Assembly: GCF_001905825.1 (NCBI RefSeq)
Contig: NZ_LIVV01000014.1
Coordinates: 148,051-212,050 of the forward strand
Direction: 5' to 3'
DNA from: Streptomyces sp. CB02009
Lineage (GTDB): Bacteria > Actinomycetota > Actinomycetes > Streptomycetales > Streptomycetaceae
DNA length: 64,000 nucleotides
Made by a program: the position numbers and the translations under genes. Under the pieces are notes generated by a model that saw only the letters and a program-made list of their open reading frames with translations, was not told where the DNA came from and did not search any database. This document shows positions 7,533 through 14,868 of this stretch, in pieces (the first letter of the stretch is position 1; the number at the start of each line of letters is the position of its first letter).

Positions 7533-8930
7533 GTGGGGCAGAAGCCGAACGTCCTAACTCCCGAAGCATCGCCCCTAGACCGCTTCGGCTACACGGTGAG
7601 GGAACTCCGAGAGAGGAGCGGTCACACCCTCCGCAGCCTCTCGGAAGTGACGTTCTCCTCGTACTCCAAGCTGTGGAAATGGGAGAACGGCAGGCGAGCC
7701 CCAAAGCACCGCTCCGAAGTCGAAGAGCTCGATCGCCTCCTAAATGGCCGCGGGTTACTGGTCGAGCTGTGGGAGCGCATCGGCAACGGTGATTCCCCCC
7801 AGGGCCATGTGTCCGTTTCGGAGCTCCATGTGTCCGAATCATTGACGCACCTGGCCAGCGCAGCCTTGGGGCAGGCAGGCTCGAACGATGACGACACGGA
7901 CACGGTCGTCGTCCCCTGCCGCGTCCACGGAAGGATCCTGTTCGTGCCCGTGCCCCGCCGCGTCGTCCTTGCCTCCGGTCTCGCCGGACTTGCCGCGACC
8001 GCGCTTCCGGCCCCAACGGCCACCGCCAGCGCCATGTCCGCAGACATGGCCTCCCCTATCGACCACTTTGCGCAGCTCCGCCGGGTGATGATCCAGACCG
8101 ACAACCTGATCGGCCCCCGGCATGTCCTACCGGCTCTCCAGCAGCATCTCGCTCGGCTCGCCGCCCGCCGTCGCGCTTCCCGCGGCGCTGACGCTGCGGA
8201 GCTCCTCGCGCTGGAAACCCGCTACGAGGAGCTGGCCGGCTGGCTCGCCCAGGACGTCGGCGATGAGCGCACTGCCCAGGGCCACACCGCGAAGGCTCTG
8301 GACGCTTCTCACATCACGGGCGACACCGACCTCACCGCGTACATCCTCGGACGGAAGGCCCAGCTGGCTGGCGACACCGGCCATCCCTCCGACGCCCTCG
8401 GGCTCGCGGCCGCCGCTCGACGCACCGCCCGGCCCGGAAGCCGTCTCGAGGTCATCGCTGTCATGCACCAGGCCCACGCGCACGCGGTCCTCGGCGACGG
8501 CACCGAAGCCCTGAACACGTACGACGCCGCGCTGACGCTCCTCGGCCGCGCGGAATCCGACGGCATCTGGGGCTCATGGCTCGACGAGGCATACATCCAC
8601 ACCGCCCGCGCCCGCTCCCTCGCCGCGCTCGGTGAGTACGAGCAGGCCGCCGTCGGCTTCGACACCGCCATCGCCGCGCTCCCGCCCACCTACCGGCGCG
8701 ACCGTGGCGTCTACCTCGCCCGCGCCGCCCGTGCCCACGCCGGTACCGGCAACGTGCCACTCGCCGCCCGGATTGGACTTCAGGCAGTCGGTATCGCCGC
8801 CGAGACCGGGTCCGCTCGGATCATCGGGCAGCTCGACCGTCTCGACCAGGCGCTCGCCCCCGCTACCCGGGAGGCTGGTGTCGCCGAATTCCGCGCTGCA
8901 CTCGACCACATCGTCCTGCACCCCGCCTGA
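7533..8930 (+). CDS. XRE-type HTH regulator with TPR-like C-terminus
   Basis: A 465-residue protein from the GTG at 7533, which has GGAGGGGG six bases upstream. Upstream in-frame ATGs lack this. Residues ~15-70 form an XRE helix-turn-helix (LRERSGHTLRSLSEVTFSSY; SKLWKWENGRRAPKH). A hydrophobic Ala-rich stretch at ~150-175 follows, then repeated helical hairpins to the end (LGEYEQAAVGFDTAIAALPP and similar), resembling TPRs. Streptomyces encodes many such XRE-TPR regulators; some respond to small signals. The next gene begins within 30 bp, so it probably controls or is co-transcribed with the RibD-like pair. Confidence 0.85.
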   Translation: MGQKPNVLTPEASPLDRFGYTVRELRERSGHTLRSLSEVTFSSYSKLWKWENGRRAPKHRSEVEELDRLLNGRGLLVELWERIGNGDSPQGHVSVSELHVSESLTHLASAALGQAGSNDDDTDTVVVPCRVHGRILFVPVPRRVVLASGLAGLAATALPAPTATASAMSADMASPIDHFAQLRRVMIQTDNLIGPRHVLPALQQHLARLAARRRASRGADAAELLALETRYEELAGWLAQDVGDERTAQGHTAKALDASHITGDTDLTAYILGRKAQLAGDTGHPSDALGLAAAARRTARPGSRLEVIAVMHQAHAHAVLGDGTEALNTYDAALTLLGRAESDGIWGSWLDEAYIHTARARSLAALGEYEQAAVGFDTAIAALPPTYRRDRGVYLARAARAHAGTGNVPLAARIGLQAVGIAAETGSARIIGQLDRLDQALAPATREAGVAEFRAALDHIVLHPA

Positions 8931-8959
8931 CCCCCGCCCACCACCTCATGGAGTTCTCC

Positions 8960-9658
8960 GTGCCTCGCCCGTACGTCCTGCTGTCCGCCGCTGTCTCCCT
9001 TGATGGCTACCTCGACACAAGGCCGGGCGAAGACCGGCTTCTTCTCTCCAACGCCGCCGACTTCGACCGCGTCGACTCCGTACGCGCGAGCGTCGACGCG
9101 ATCCTCGTCGGCTCTGGCACCCTCCGCGCCGACAATCCCCGCCTCCTGGTCAACTCTGAGGAACGTCGTGCGGCGCGGGTGACGGCCGGCCAGTCGGAGT
9201 ACCCCCTGAAGGTGACCATCACCGGAACCGGCGAACTCGACCCCGACTGGAAGTTCTGGCACCACGGGGGCGAGAAGCTCGTCCTGGCCGTCGGCAACAA
9301 GGCTGCGGAGAAGGCCCGCTCCAACCTCGGCGACCTCGCCACCATCCAGGGCGTCCCCACCGAGGCCACCTGGCAGACCACGCTCGACATCCTCGGTGAC
9401 GTGTACAACGTCCAGCGGCTCATGGTCGAGGGCGGCGGCACCATCCACACCCAGCTCCTCGAAGAGGCGCTCGCCGACGAGCTCCAGCTAGTCATCGCAC
9501 CGCTTCTCGTCGGCCAGCCCGACGCCGTCCGCATGATCGGCCCCGCCAACTACCTCGGCGGCCCCACCGCGCGCCTCCGTCTCTTGGAGACCCGCCAGAT
9601 CGGCGACGTAGTACTTCTGCGCTACGCCCCCAAGGACGTCTCCACGGAGCCCCGATGA
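8960..9658 (+). CDS. RibD C-terminal-type reductase (dihydrofolate reductase fold)
   Basis: About 232 residues. The N-terminus YVLLSAAVSLDGYLD, the ILVGSGTLRADNPRL segment and MVEGGGTIHTQLL are hallmarks of the RibD C-terminal/pyrimidine reductase family, NADPH-dependent reductases acting on 5-amino-6-ribosylamino-uracil phosphate or related pyrimidines. The GTG at 8960 has GGAG six bases upstream; the ATG at 8948 has no site. The 3' end overlaps the deaminase gene by ATGA. Together the two rebuild the two halves of RibD as separate proteins, but no other riboflavin gene is nearby, so the true substrate may be a related nucleotide or deazapurine precursor. Confidence 0.85.
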   Translation: MPRPYVLLSAAVSLDGYLDTRPGEDRLLLSNAADFDRVDSVRASVDAILVGSGTLRADNPRLLVNSEERRAARVTAGQSEYPLKVTITGTGELDPDWKFWHHGGEKLVLAVGNKAAEKARSNLGDLATIQGVPTEATWQTTLDILGDVYNVQRLMVEGGGTIHTQLLEEALADELQLVIAPLLVGQPDAVRMIGPANYLGGPTARLRLLETRQIGDVVLLRYAPKDVSTEPR

Positions 9659-10167
9659 GCACCGCCTCCGCACCCGGCAGCGCAAACACCCCCGGTGCTG
9701 GCCGCGAACCCACCACTGCGGACCGAGCCTGGCTAGCGCTCGCCTGCGAGCTCGCCGCCCTCTGCCCGCCCTCGACGACTGCGTTCTCCGTGGGCGCGGT
9801 CATCGTTGCCGCTGACGGAGCCGAACTGGCCCGTGGCTACTCCCGCGAGGACAATCCGCTCGACCACGCCGAGGAAGCCGCGCTCGCTAAGCTCCCGGCT
9901 GGAGATCCCCGGCTCGACAGCGCCACCATCTACAGCTCCCTCGAGCCCTGCGCCAAGCGGGCTTCCCGGCCGCTCACTTGCGCGCAGCTCATCCGAAACG
10001 CCGGGATCCGCCGCGTCGTCACCGCTTGGCGCGAGCCCGACACCTTCGTGCTCGGCGCTGACGGAACCGAGCTCCTCCAGGACGCCGGCGTCACGGTCGT
10101 CGAACTCCCCGAGCTCGCGGACGCTGCGCAGACGCCGAACCGCCATCTCATCGACGGTGATCGGTAG
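9655..10167 (+). CDS. RibD N-terminal-type / cytidine deaminase-like enzyme
   Basis: A 170-residue protein with the zinc-dependent deaminase motif: His71 and Glu73 in HAEEAAL, and Cys99 and Cys109 in EPCAKRASRPLTC. The CDA fold hydrolytically deaminates a pyrimidine ring; the spacing and NAGIRRVV ending resemble the RibD deaminase half more than dCMP deaminase. The ATG overlaps the reductase stop (ATGA), so translation is coupled. The final ~25 residues are poorly conserved. With the reductase and XRE-TPR gene it makes a compact nucleotide-modification operon. Confidence 0.85.
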   Translation: MSTASAPGSANTPGAGREPTTADRAWLALACELAALCPPSTTAFSVGAVIVAADGAELARGYSREDNPLDHAEEAALAKLPAGDPRLDSATIYSSLEPCAKRASRPLTCAQLIRNAGIRRVVTAWREPDTFVLGADGTELLQDAGVTVVELPELADAAQTPNRHLIDGDR

Positions 10168-10291
10168 TGCGGCGCGTATACGTGATCTGCGAGAAGAGCG
10201 TCGCTCGCAGCGCCCTTCTGGTGTCAGCATCCCCCGAATAGCATCGCTGCGTGTATCTTTCAGGGAACCATCGATCTTGAGAGGCTGCGCT

Positions 10292-10588
10292 ATGTCCGAC
10301 CCGGACCGCTTGAAGCGGGTCGACGCCCTGCTGGACGACCTCCTGCCGCCGCCGCGCGTGCGCGCGAAGCTGCGTATCGCTGCGGGCCTCACGCAGCAGG
10401 AGGTCGCTGAGGCCGTGGGCGTGAAGCGCCTTGCCGTGGCCCGTTGGGAGCTGGGGGAGACTCACCCCCGCCGACCGCACCGAGCGGTCTACTTGCACCT
10501 ACTCAACCGGCTCGCGGAGCGGTATCCCGAGGCTGCGGTTCCGGATGAGGACATGCCGACGCCGACCTCCGAGGGGGGATCGGGATGA
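10292..10588 (+). CDS. Small XRE-family HTH regulator
   Basis: A 98-residue protein from an ATG with GAGAGG seven bases upstream. Residues ~25-60 are a classical XRE helix-turn-helix (AGLTQQEVAEAVGVKRLAVA; RWELGETHPR). The C-terminus is short and acidic. It lies 124 bp beyond the deaminase gene with its own leader, so it may be separately transcribed. Immediately downstream is the hairpin array and then the replication-like gene, so control of either side is possible. Confidence 0.85.
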   Translation: MSDPDRLKRVDALLDDLLPPPRVRAKLRIAAGLTQQEVAEAVGVKRLAVARWELGETHPRRPHRAVYLHLLNRLAERYPEAAVPDEDMPTPTSEGGSG

Positions 10589-10619
10589 CCTAGTGGCCAT
10601 CGGCCGCGCGCGCCAATAG

Positions 10620-10993
10620 GTGGATTGGCATCCACTCGGCCCCGCGCGGCCCGTCTCGCCGACCAGACACATTGTCTGGTCGGCGCCCAGAACCCGGTTC
10701 GAGCCGGTTCTGGGCTCCAGCTCATTGAGCTGGGTCTGTTTTCCGCAAAACCCCGCTTCGGCAAGCGGGTCTAGCAACACCCCGCCTTGGCAGGCGGGCT
10801 GCTCACTGCTCCACCCGGTCCGCGAGGACCAGGCACCACCAGTGCTCCACCCGGAACCGCAGTTGTCCCTTTGGCAAGGGCCTCTGCTGTTCCGGCGCAC
10901 CACCCCCAGGTCCGACGGCTTTGGCAGGCCGTTGAGCTCGGGGCCACATCCGTACAGAGCGCTCGTCCGTGATCGGGTCCCTTGGCAGGGCCG
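10620..10993 (+). other. Array of stem-loops with TGGC loop; candidate origin or structured RNA
   Basis: Six stem-loops in one orientation share the word TTGGCA (once TCGGCA) but have different, self-complementary stems. Loops and stems: 10620-10635 (GTGGAT/ATCCAC), 10752-10769 (CCCGCTT/AAGCGGG), 10781-10798 (CCCGCCT/AGGCGGG), 10867-10880 (CCCTT/AAGGG), 10915-10932 (one G-T pair) and 10979-10990 (CCCT/AGGG). The four loop bases are TGGC in five and CGGC in one. Two further perfect palindromes (10659-10683, 10726-10735 region) and a 9-bp inverted repeat (10687-10715) sit among them. The DNA has no convincing coding frame. A fixed loop with varying stems means the structure, not the sequence, is conserved. 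Position just before a Rep-like/DciA-like pair favours a replication origin; a leader RNA is the alternative. Confidence 0.6.
10659..10683. repeat. Perfect palindrome, 11-bp arms
   Basis: CCGACCAGACA (10659-10669), a CAT spacer, and TGTCTGGTCGG (10673-10683). It lies 70 bp past the small XRE gene and may be its terminator or an operator. Confidence 0.7.
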
Positions 10994-11416
10994 GTCGCGG
11001 TCGGGGGCGATCCATATGGAAGTTGGTGTCCCCGCCATAGTGCATCACCTCGCCTCCCCTTGTCAGCTCGGCCGTGCCCGATTCACGCCGGTTCGGGCCG
11101 TCGACACTTCCCGTGTGACGGGATTGACTGCCCCTGTTTGCCCTTTTCGCGCTATTGGTCACGAAAACTCTTGGGGGCGGAGTGTCACACACCCCATGGT
11201 CCGGCGTACCTATATCCAGAGGGGGGCCCGTGTCCTTCTGACGGCGCCGGCCACCGCAGTGCTCTGGAGCTCCGCCCCATGCGGCAGGACGCGATCCGAA
11301 GCTTCTGCCCGCCGGGCGGGAGGGAACTGGGCTCCCGCCGCTTCGCCGACTCTGTCCACGGGCTGCTTGCACGAGGCTGCCGAGATGATCTCCATCTCGT
11401 ACCTTCGGGCGAGCCG
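10994..11416. promoter_or_regulatory. Gene-free leader upstream of the Rep-like gene
   Basis: About 420 bp with no supported gene. It contains an A/T-richer patch (11135-11172) in which TTTTCG and CGAAAA form an inverted pair around CGCTATTGGTCA, an inverted pair GTGTGAC/GTCACAC (11112 and 11183 regions), and TACCTATATC (11207-11216), a plausible -10 element. The long in-frame extension of the Rep-like gene through here (from 10982) has poor codon bias and is not accepted. Confidence 0.4.
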
Positions 11417-14011
11417 GTGAGCGCCGTGGCGGCTCCGGCCGCCGCGCTTCCGCGCCCTCGTGCGGAGTTCGCCGGCGGGGCTTCGCGCGGTCGGCTGCGG
11501 TCGGTCCCGGCGCAGGCCGGTCCGGTCGTGCGGTTGGAGCTGGGCAACCCGCTCCAGCTGTCGAAAACGATGCGCGCCCGGCTACTGGCCGCAGTGCGCG
11601 CGCTGGTGACGTCTCCGGCGCTGGCCGGGGCGTCGGACGGCGCGCGGCTGGCCTCGGTCGTGCTGACGGCGAAGGCGAAGGTCCGCAACGACTACCAGGC
11701 GAAGATCTGGGCGGCGGAGCTCGGCCGGTGGCTGGGGGTCTCCCAGTCGACGGTCGCGCACACGGTGCTGCCCGAGCTGCGCGCTGCCGGATTCCTGGGC
11801 TCGAACGTCGCGACGAACGCCTTCGGGCACGCGACGGGCCTGGAGTGCTGGGTGATCCCGATGTACCGGGCTCAGCAGGCTGGCGACCGGCGGCATGCTC
11901 TGGCTCTGTCCCGTTCGGAGCTGGCGGTGCTGCTGAGCCTGTGCGAGGTGCTGTTCGGTCCGGGGTGGGCGCCGAAGGACAAGGAGCCGATCCCGGCCGG
12001 GCTGCTCGCTGGGCGTGCGGGCCGAGGTGCTGCGACGGACCGGCTCGGGCTGCTGCTGATGGTGCTGACGACGGGTTCGGCGGGCTGGCTGCAGCTGTGC
12101 CCCGGGTCGGTGGACACCGGCCGGGGTCGTCCGGCGGCGACGGTCGCGCGGTTGCTGGGCTGCTCGGCTGCGGCCGGGGCGAAGGTCCTCAAGCGGCTCC
12201 AGGAGCACGGCGTCGCGGAGGTGGTACGCAAGGAGACCGGCTCGGGCCTGAACGCGCAGTCGCGGGTACGCCTGGTGCCGGTGGCCAAGGCCCACGGGGT
12301 GGCTGTGCGGGAGGCCCGCCGGGTCGCGAGGTCAGCCTTTTCAGACCTCGCCGGTACTGCATCCGGAGATCTTGAGACCGACGAGACGGGTGAGACCCTT
12401 GTCGCTACTGGGATCGAGGACACCGGGCGGGGTGAGACGGCCGGTTTGGCAGACCTCACCGCTACCACACAGCACCACGCTGTCCACGCTTCTGGGGTTT
12501 CTGCTGGTGATTCGCTCTCGCTCTCTGGTGGCTTTTCCGGCGAAGGCCGTGAAGGTGGAGGCTGTCGGCCGGGACGCGCGTGCCTGCGCGAGGACCAGGC
12601 CGTCGACGGCGAGACCGCCGTGGCAGAGTCCGGGAGCTCGGTGGCCGGGGTCGGCCCGCTTCGCGGTGAAAAGCCCACCAAGTCACCGGTCGACGAGCAG
12701 GAACAGGCAGGCGGCATTGCCGCTGGTGCTGATGCCCGGCTAACGGTCGTCGGCGGTCGAAAGACGCAGCAGCAGGGGCGGTCGGAACTTCCTGCCGATC
12801 TTGACCTGCGGGTGGCTCTGACGCCGGTGTCCTGGCTGTGGACGAAGTTGAACCGCTGGCAGCAGGACCACGTCGTGAAGGCCGCGGAGACGGAGCTCGC
12901 CCAGCTGCGGCAGGTGCTGGAGTGGGCGGGGCAGGCCCCGTCGGCGCTGGCCGTGCGGCTGACGTCCCGCCTCCAGGAGACCGGCGGCGAGGCCCAGATC
13001 GCCCGCCCGTTCGGCTGGATCACCCACCGCGGTCTGGTGCGCCGGCCGGCGTGCTCGGACGTGCGGTGCGACGACGGCGTCCGGCTCGACACCGGCGCCG
13101 ACTGCGACAACTGCGCCAACGTGCTGCACTCACGCAGGGCGTGGCGGGTGCGGATCGCGGCTGAGGTCGACCAAGAGCTGCCCGGCCTGGAGACGAACTC
13201 GCAGTACCAGGAGATCGAGGCTCGGATGCGCCATCACGCCGAGGCCGAGGGCGCGAACTTCGTGGCCCGTCAGGCCGAGGCCCGGGCGCGAGCGGAGCGG
13301 CGTGCGACGGCCCGTGCCGAGGCCGAAGCGCAGGCCCTGGTCGAGCGGGCGCGGGCGGCGGCCGAGGCGGCGGTCCGGCAGGCCGTGGCGTGCGAGGACT
13401 GCGGCCGGGAGCGTTCGGCCGGGCTGTGCGAGGCGTGCGACCACCGGCGGCAGGCCGAGGTCCTGATCGGTGAAGCCGGTCTCCTCGCGGCCACTTGGTC
13501 GGCCGACCTGACCAACCCGGTCGCCGTCGCGGCCGTCGCCGCCAAGGTTCGTACGGCCATCGAGGACGCCATCGCCGCCGAGTGGGCGGAGTTCCAGCAG
13601 ATCACCAACCCGGCCACCCTGGCGGTAGCCGGCCGGGGCGCCCTCGAGGATGCCGCCGCGCACACCGCCACGCTGACCGCCGAGAGTGCGGCCGCGGAGT
13701 ACCGGCACGAGGCCCTCGTGATGCTCGGCCGCAGCGAGGATGCCCAGGCCGAGGCCCGCAAGGCGTACGCGACCGAGCTCGCCAAGCCCTGGTTCCAGGC
13801 CCTGCCCGACAGCGACGACGCCCAGCGCGCCGCGACCGAGGCCGCCGCGCGGGCGCAGACCCGCACCGCCGAGCACCTGCTCGCCGTGCGGCTGGAGCAG
13901 CTGCGCACCCAGGCCCGTCCCGAACAGGTCCGGCCCGCTCCGTGGTCGCGGCGTCTGCCCGAGCTCGCCGACCGCCCGCTGGACGGCGAGTCCCTGGAGG
14001 TGATCGCGTGA
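11417..14011 (+). CDS. Large wHTH and zinc-finger protein, candidate replication initiator
   Basis: About 864 residues from the GTG at 11417; an ATG at 11278 with GGAG upstream is an alternative. Order of parts: a winged-helix region (residues ~85-130, AAELGRWLGVSQSTVAHTVL), a second one (~235-290, TVARLLGCSAAAGAKVLKRL), a low-complexity linker, a helical domain with a four-Cys cluster (CSDVRC and CDNC, near residues 550-570), a long Ala/Arg coiled coil, and a zinc ribbon CxxC-x8-CxxC (CEDCGRERSAGLCEAC). No catalytic motif of rolling-circle Rep, primase or helicase is seen. Similar large proteins occur on Streptomyces plasmids. The DciA-like gene overlapping its 3' end and the hairpin array upstream support a replication role by context; this is inference. 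Confidence 0.6.
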   Translation: MSAVAAPAAALPRPRAEFAGGASRGRLRSVPAQAGPVVRLELGNPLQLSKTMRARLLAAVRALVTSPALAGASDGARLASVVLTAKAKVRNDYQAKIWAAELGRWLGVSQSTVAHTVLPELRAAGFLGSNVATNAFGHATGLECWVIPMYRAQQAGDRRHALALSRSELAVLLSLCEVLFGPGWAPKDKEPIPAGLLAGRAGRGAATDRLGLLLMVLTTGSAGWLQLCPGSVDTGRGRPAATVARLLGCSAAAGAKVLKRLQEHGVAEVVRKETGSGLNAQSRVRLVPVAKAHGVAVREARRVARSAFSDLAGTASGDLETDETGETLVATGIEDTGRGETAGLADLTATTQHHAVHASGVSAGDSLSLSGGFSGEGREGGGCRPGRACLREDQAVDGETAVAESGSSVAGVGPLRGEKPTKSPVDEQEQAGGIAAGADARLTVVGGRKTQQQGRSELPADLDLRVALTPVSWLWTKLNRWQQDHVVKAAETELAQLRQVLEWAGQAPSALAVRLTSRLQETGGEAQIARPFGWITHRGLVRRPACSDVRCDDGVRLDTGADCDNCANVLHSRRAWRVRIAAEVDQELPGLETNSQYQEIEARMRHHAEAEGANFVARQAEARARAERRATARAEAEAQALVERARAAAEAAVRQAVACEDCGRERSAGLCEACDHRRQAEVLIGEAGLLAATWSADLTNPVAVAAVAAKVRTAIEDAIAAEWAEFQQITNPATLAVAGRGALEDAAAHTATLTAESAAAEYRHEALVMLGRSEDAQAEARKAYATELAKPWFQALPDSDDAQRAATEAAARAQTRTAEHLLAVRLEQLRTQARPEQVRPAPWSRRLPELADRPLDGESLEVIA

Positions 14012-14652
14012 GCACCGTCCCGGAGCTGTCCGGCGTCGACCTAGCCCGCCAGGCCCTGCTCACGGCCCGGGAGGCGGCGAAGAACAACGGCGCCGCCCGG
14101 CAGAAGCCGAAGCGGCGCACCGGCACTGCCGTACGCCCGGATGGCCGCGAGCCGCTCGGGCTGGGCGTGGCGATCAGCATGATGATGACCGAACGCGGCC
14201 TGGTCGCCCCAGCCGCCGGCGGCAGCGTCCTGGCCCAGTGGGAGACCATCCTCGCCGCGGCCGCGCCCGAACTCGCCGGGCATGTGAAGGCCACGGGGCT
14301 CGACGAGGAGTCTGGGCGCCTGGACGTCGTTCCCGACGCCCCCGCGTACGGCACAAGGGTCCGCTGGATCACACCGAGGCTTATCGCGGCCATCAACAGC
14401 GCGGTACCTGAGGCGAACGTCCGGGCCGTGCACGTCCTGGCACCCGCAGCCCTTGCCACCACCACGGTGTTGTCCTCGGCGGCCGCCGAGGCCCCGCCCC
14501 CGCAGCGGGTCGTTCCGGCTGGGCCGGTGAAGACACGGGAGAGCGCGTCGGCCGGCTATCGCCGTGCTCTCGCCGCTCACCGCGCGGTCGCCCCGCCCGG
14601 AAGCCCCGGCCCTGACCGCCGCCGTCGTACGGCAGGAGCAGATCCGCCGTGA
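14008..14652 (+). CDS. DciA-like (DUF721) helicase-loader-type protein, probably frameshifted at 3' end
   Basis: A 214-residue product that starts in a GTGA overlap with the preceding gene. Residues ~45-160 match the DUF721/DciA pattern: a helix then W-x5-PELAGHV, a GRLDVVPDAPAYGTRVRW strand-helix, LIAAINSAVPEANVRAVHVL. DciA is the ancestral bacterial loader of the replicative helicase DnaB. After GYRRALAAHRAVAPP the frame turns into Arg-rich sequence and stops at 14652, whereas the +1 frame continues sensibly (LTAAVVRQEQIRRELAA; SLEDVRAQQRQ) to 14845. A one-base gain near 14588-14600, within C runs, would explain this. The intact protein would be about 279 residues. Confidence 0.7.
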   Translation: MSTVPELSGVDLARQALLTAREAAKNNGAARQKPKRRTGTAVRPDGREPLGLGVAISMMMTERGLVAPAAGGSVLAQWETILAAAAPELAGHVKATGLDEESGRLDVVPDAPAYGTRVRWITPRLIAAINSAVPEANVRAVHVLAPAALATTTVLSSAAAEAPPPQRVVPAGPVKTRESASAGYRRALAAHRAVAPPGSPGPDRRRRTAGADPP

Positions 14653-14845
14653 GCTCGCCGCCACCGCTTTCCCTGACATTGAGCAGGACCAGGAGAGCAA
14701 GGTGCCGATGTCGCTCGAAGACGTCCGTGCCCAGCAGCGTCAAACCGCCGAAGCCGTGCGTGCGGCCGCGATCTGCCGCGCCCGTGCCGAGCGTGCCGGG
14801 CAGGCCGGTGCAACCAGCTCTCCTGCGCTGCGCCAGGCTGGGTGA
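14600..14845 (+). pseudogene. Out-of-frame C-terminal part of the DciA-like gene
   Basis: The +1 frame relative to the DciA-like ORF gives about 80 residues with high GC3 and good helix-forming composition (LTAAVVRQEQIRRELAATAF; RAQQRQTAEAVRAAAICRAR). There is no ribosome site of its own, so it is best read as the severed tail of the upstream gene. Confidence 0.55.
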
Positions 14846-14868
14846 GCTCGTGCTCCGGCGGGCCGGTT

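Noticed and set aside
10687..10715. GGTTCGAGCC resembling a tRNA T-arm
   Set aside because: It is part of a 9-bp inverted repeat and no acceptor, D or anticodon arms can be formed around it.
10620..11420. 266-codon frame across the hairpin array
   Set aside because: Composition is uneven, codon bias is poor, and it has no ribosome site; the stem-loop structure explains the sequence better.
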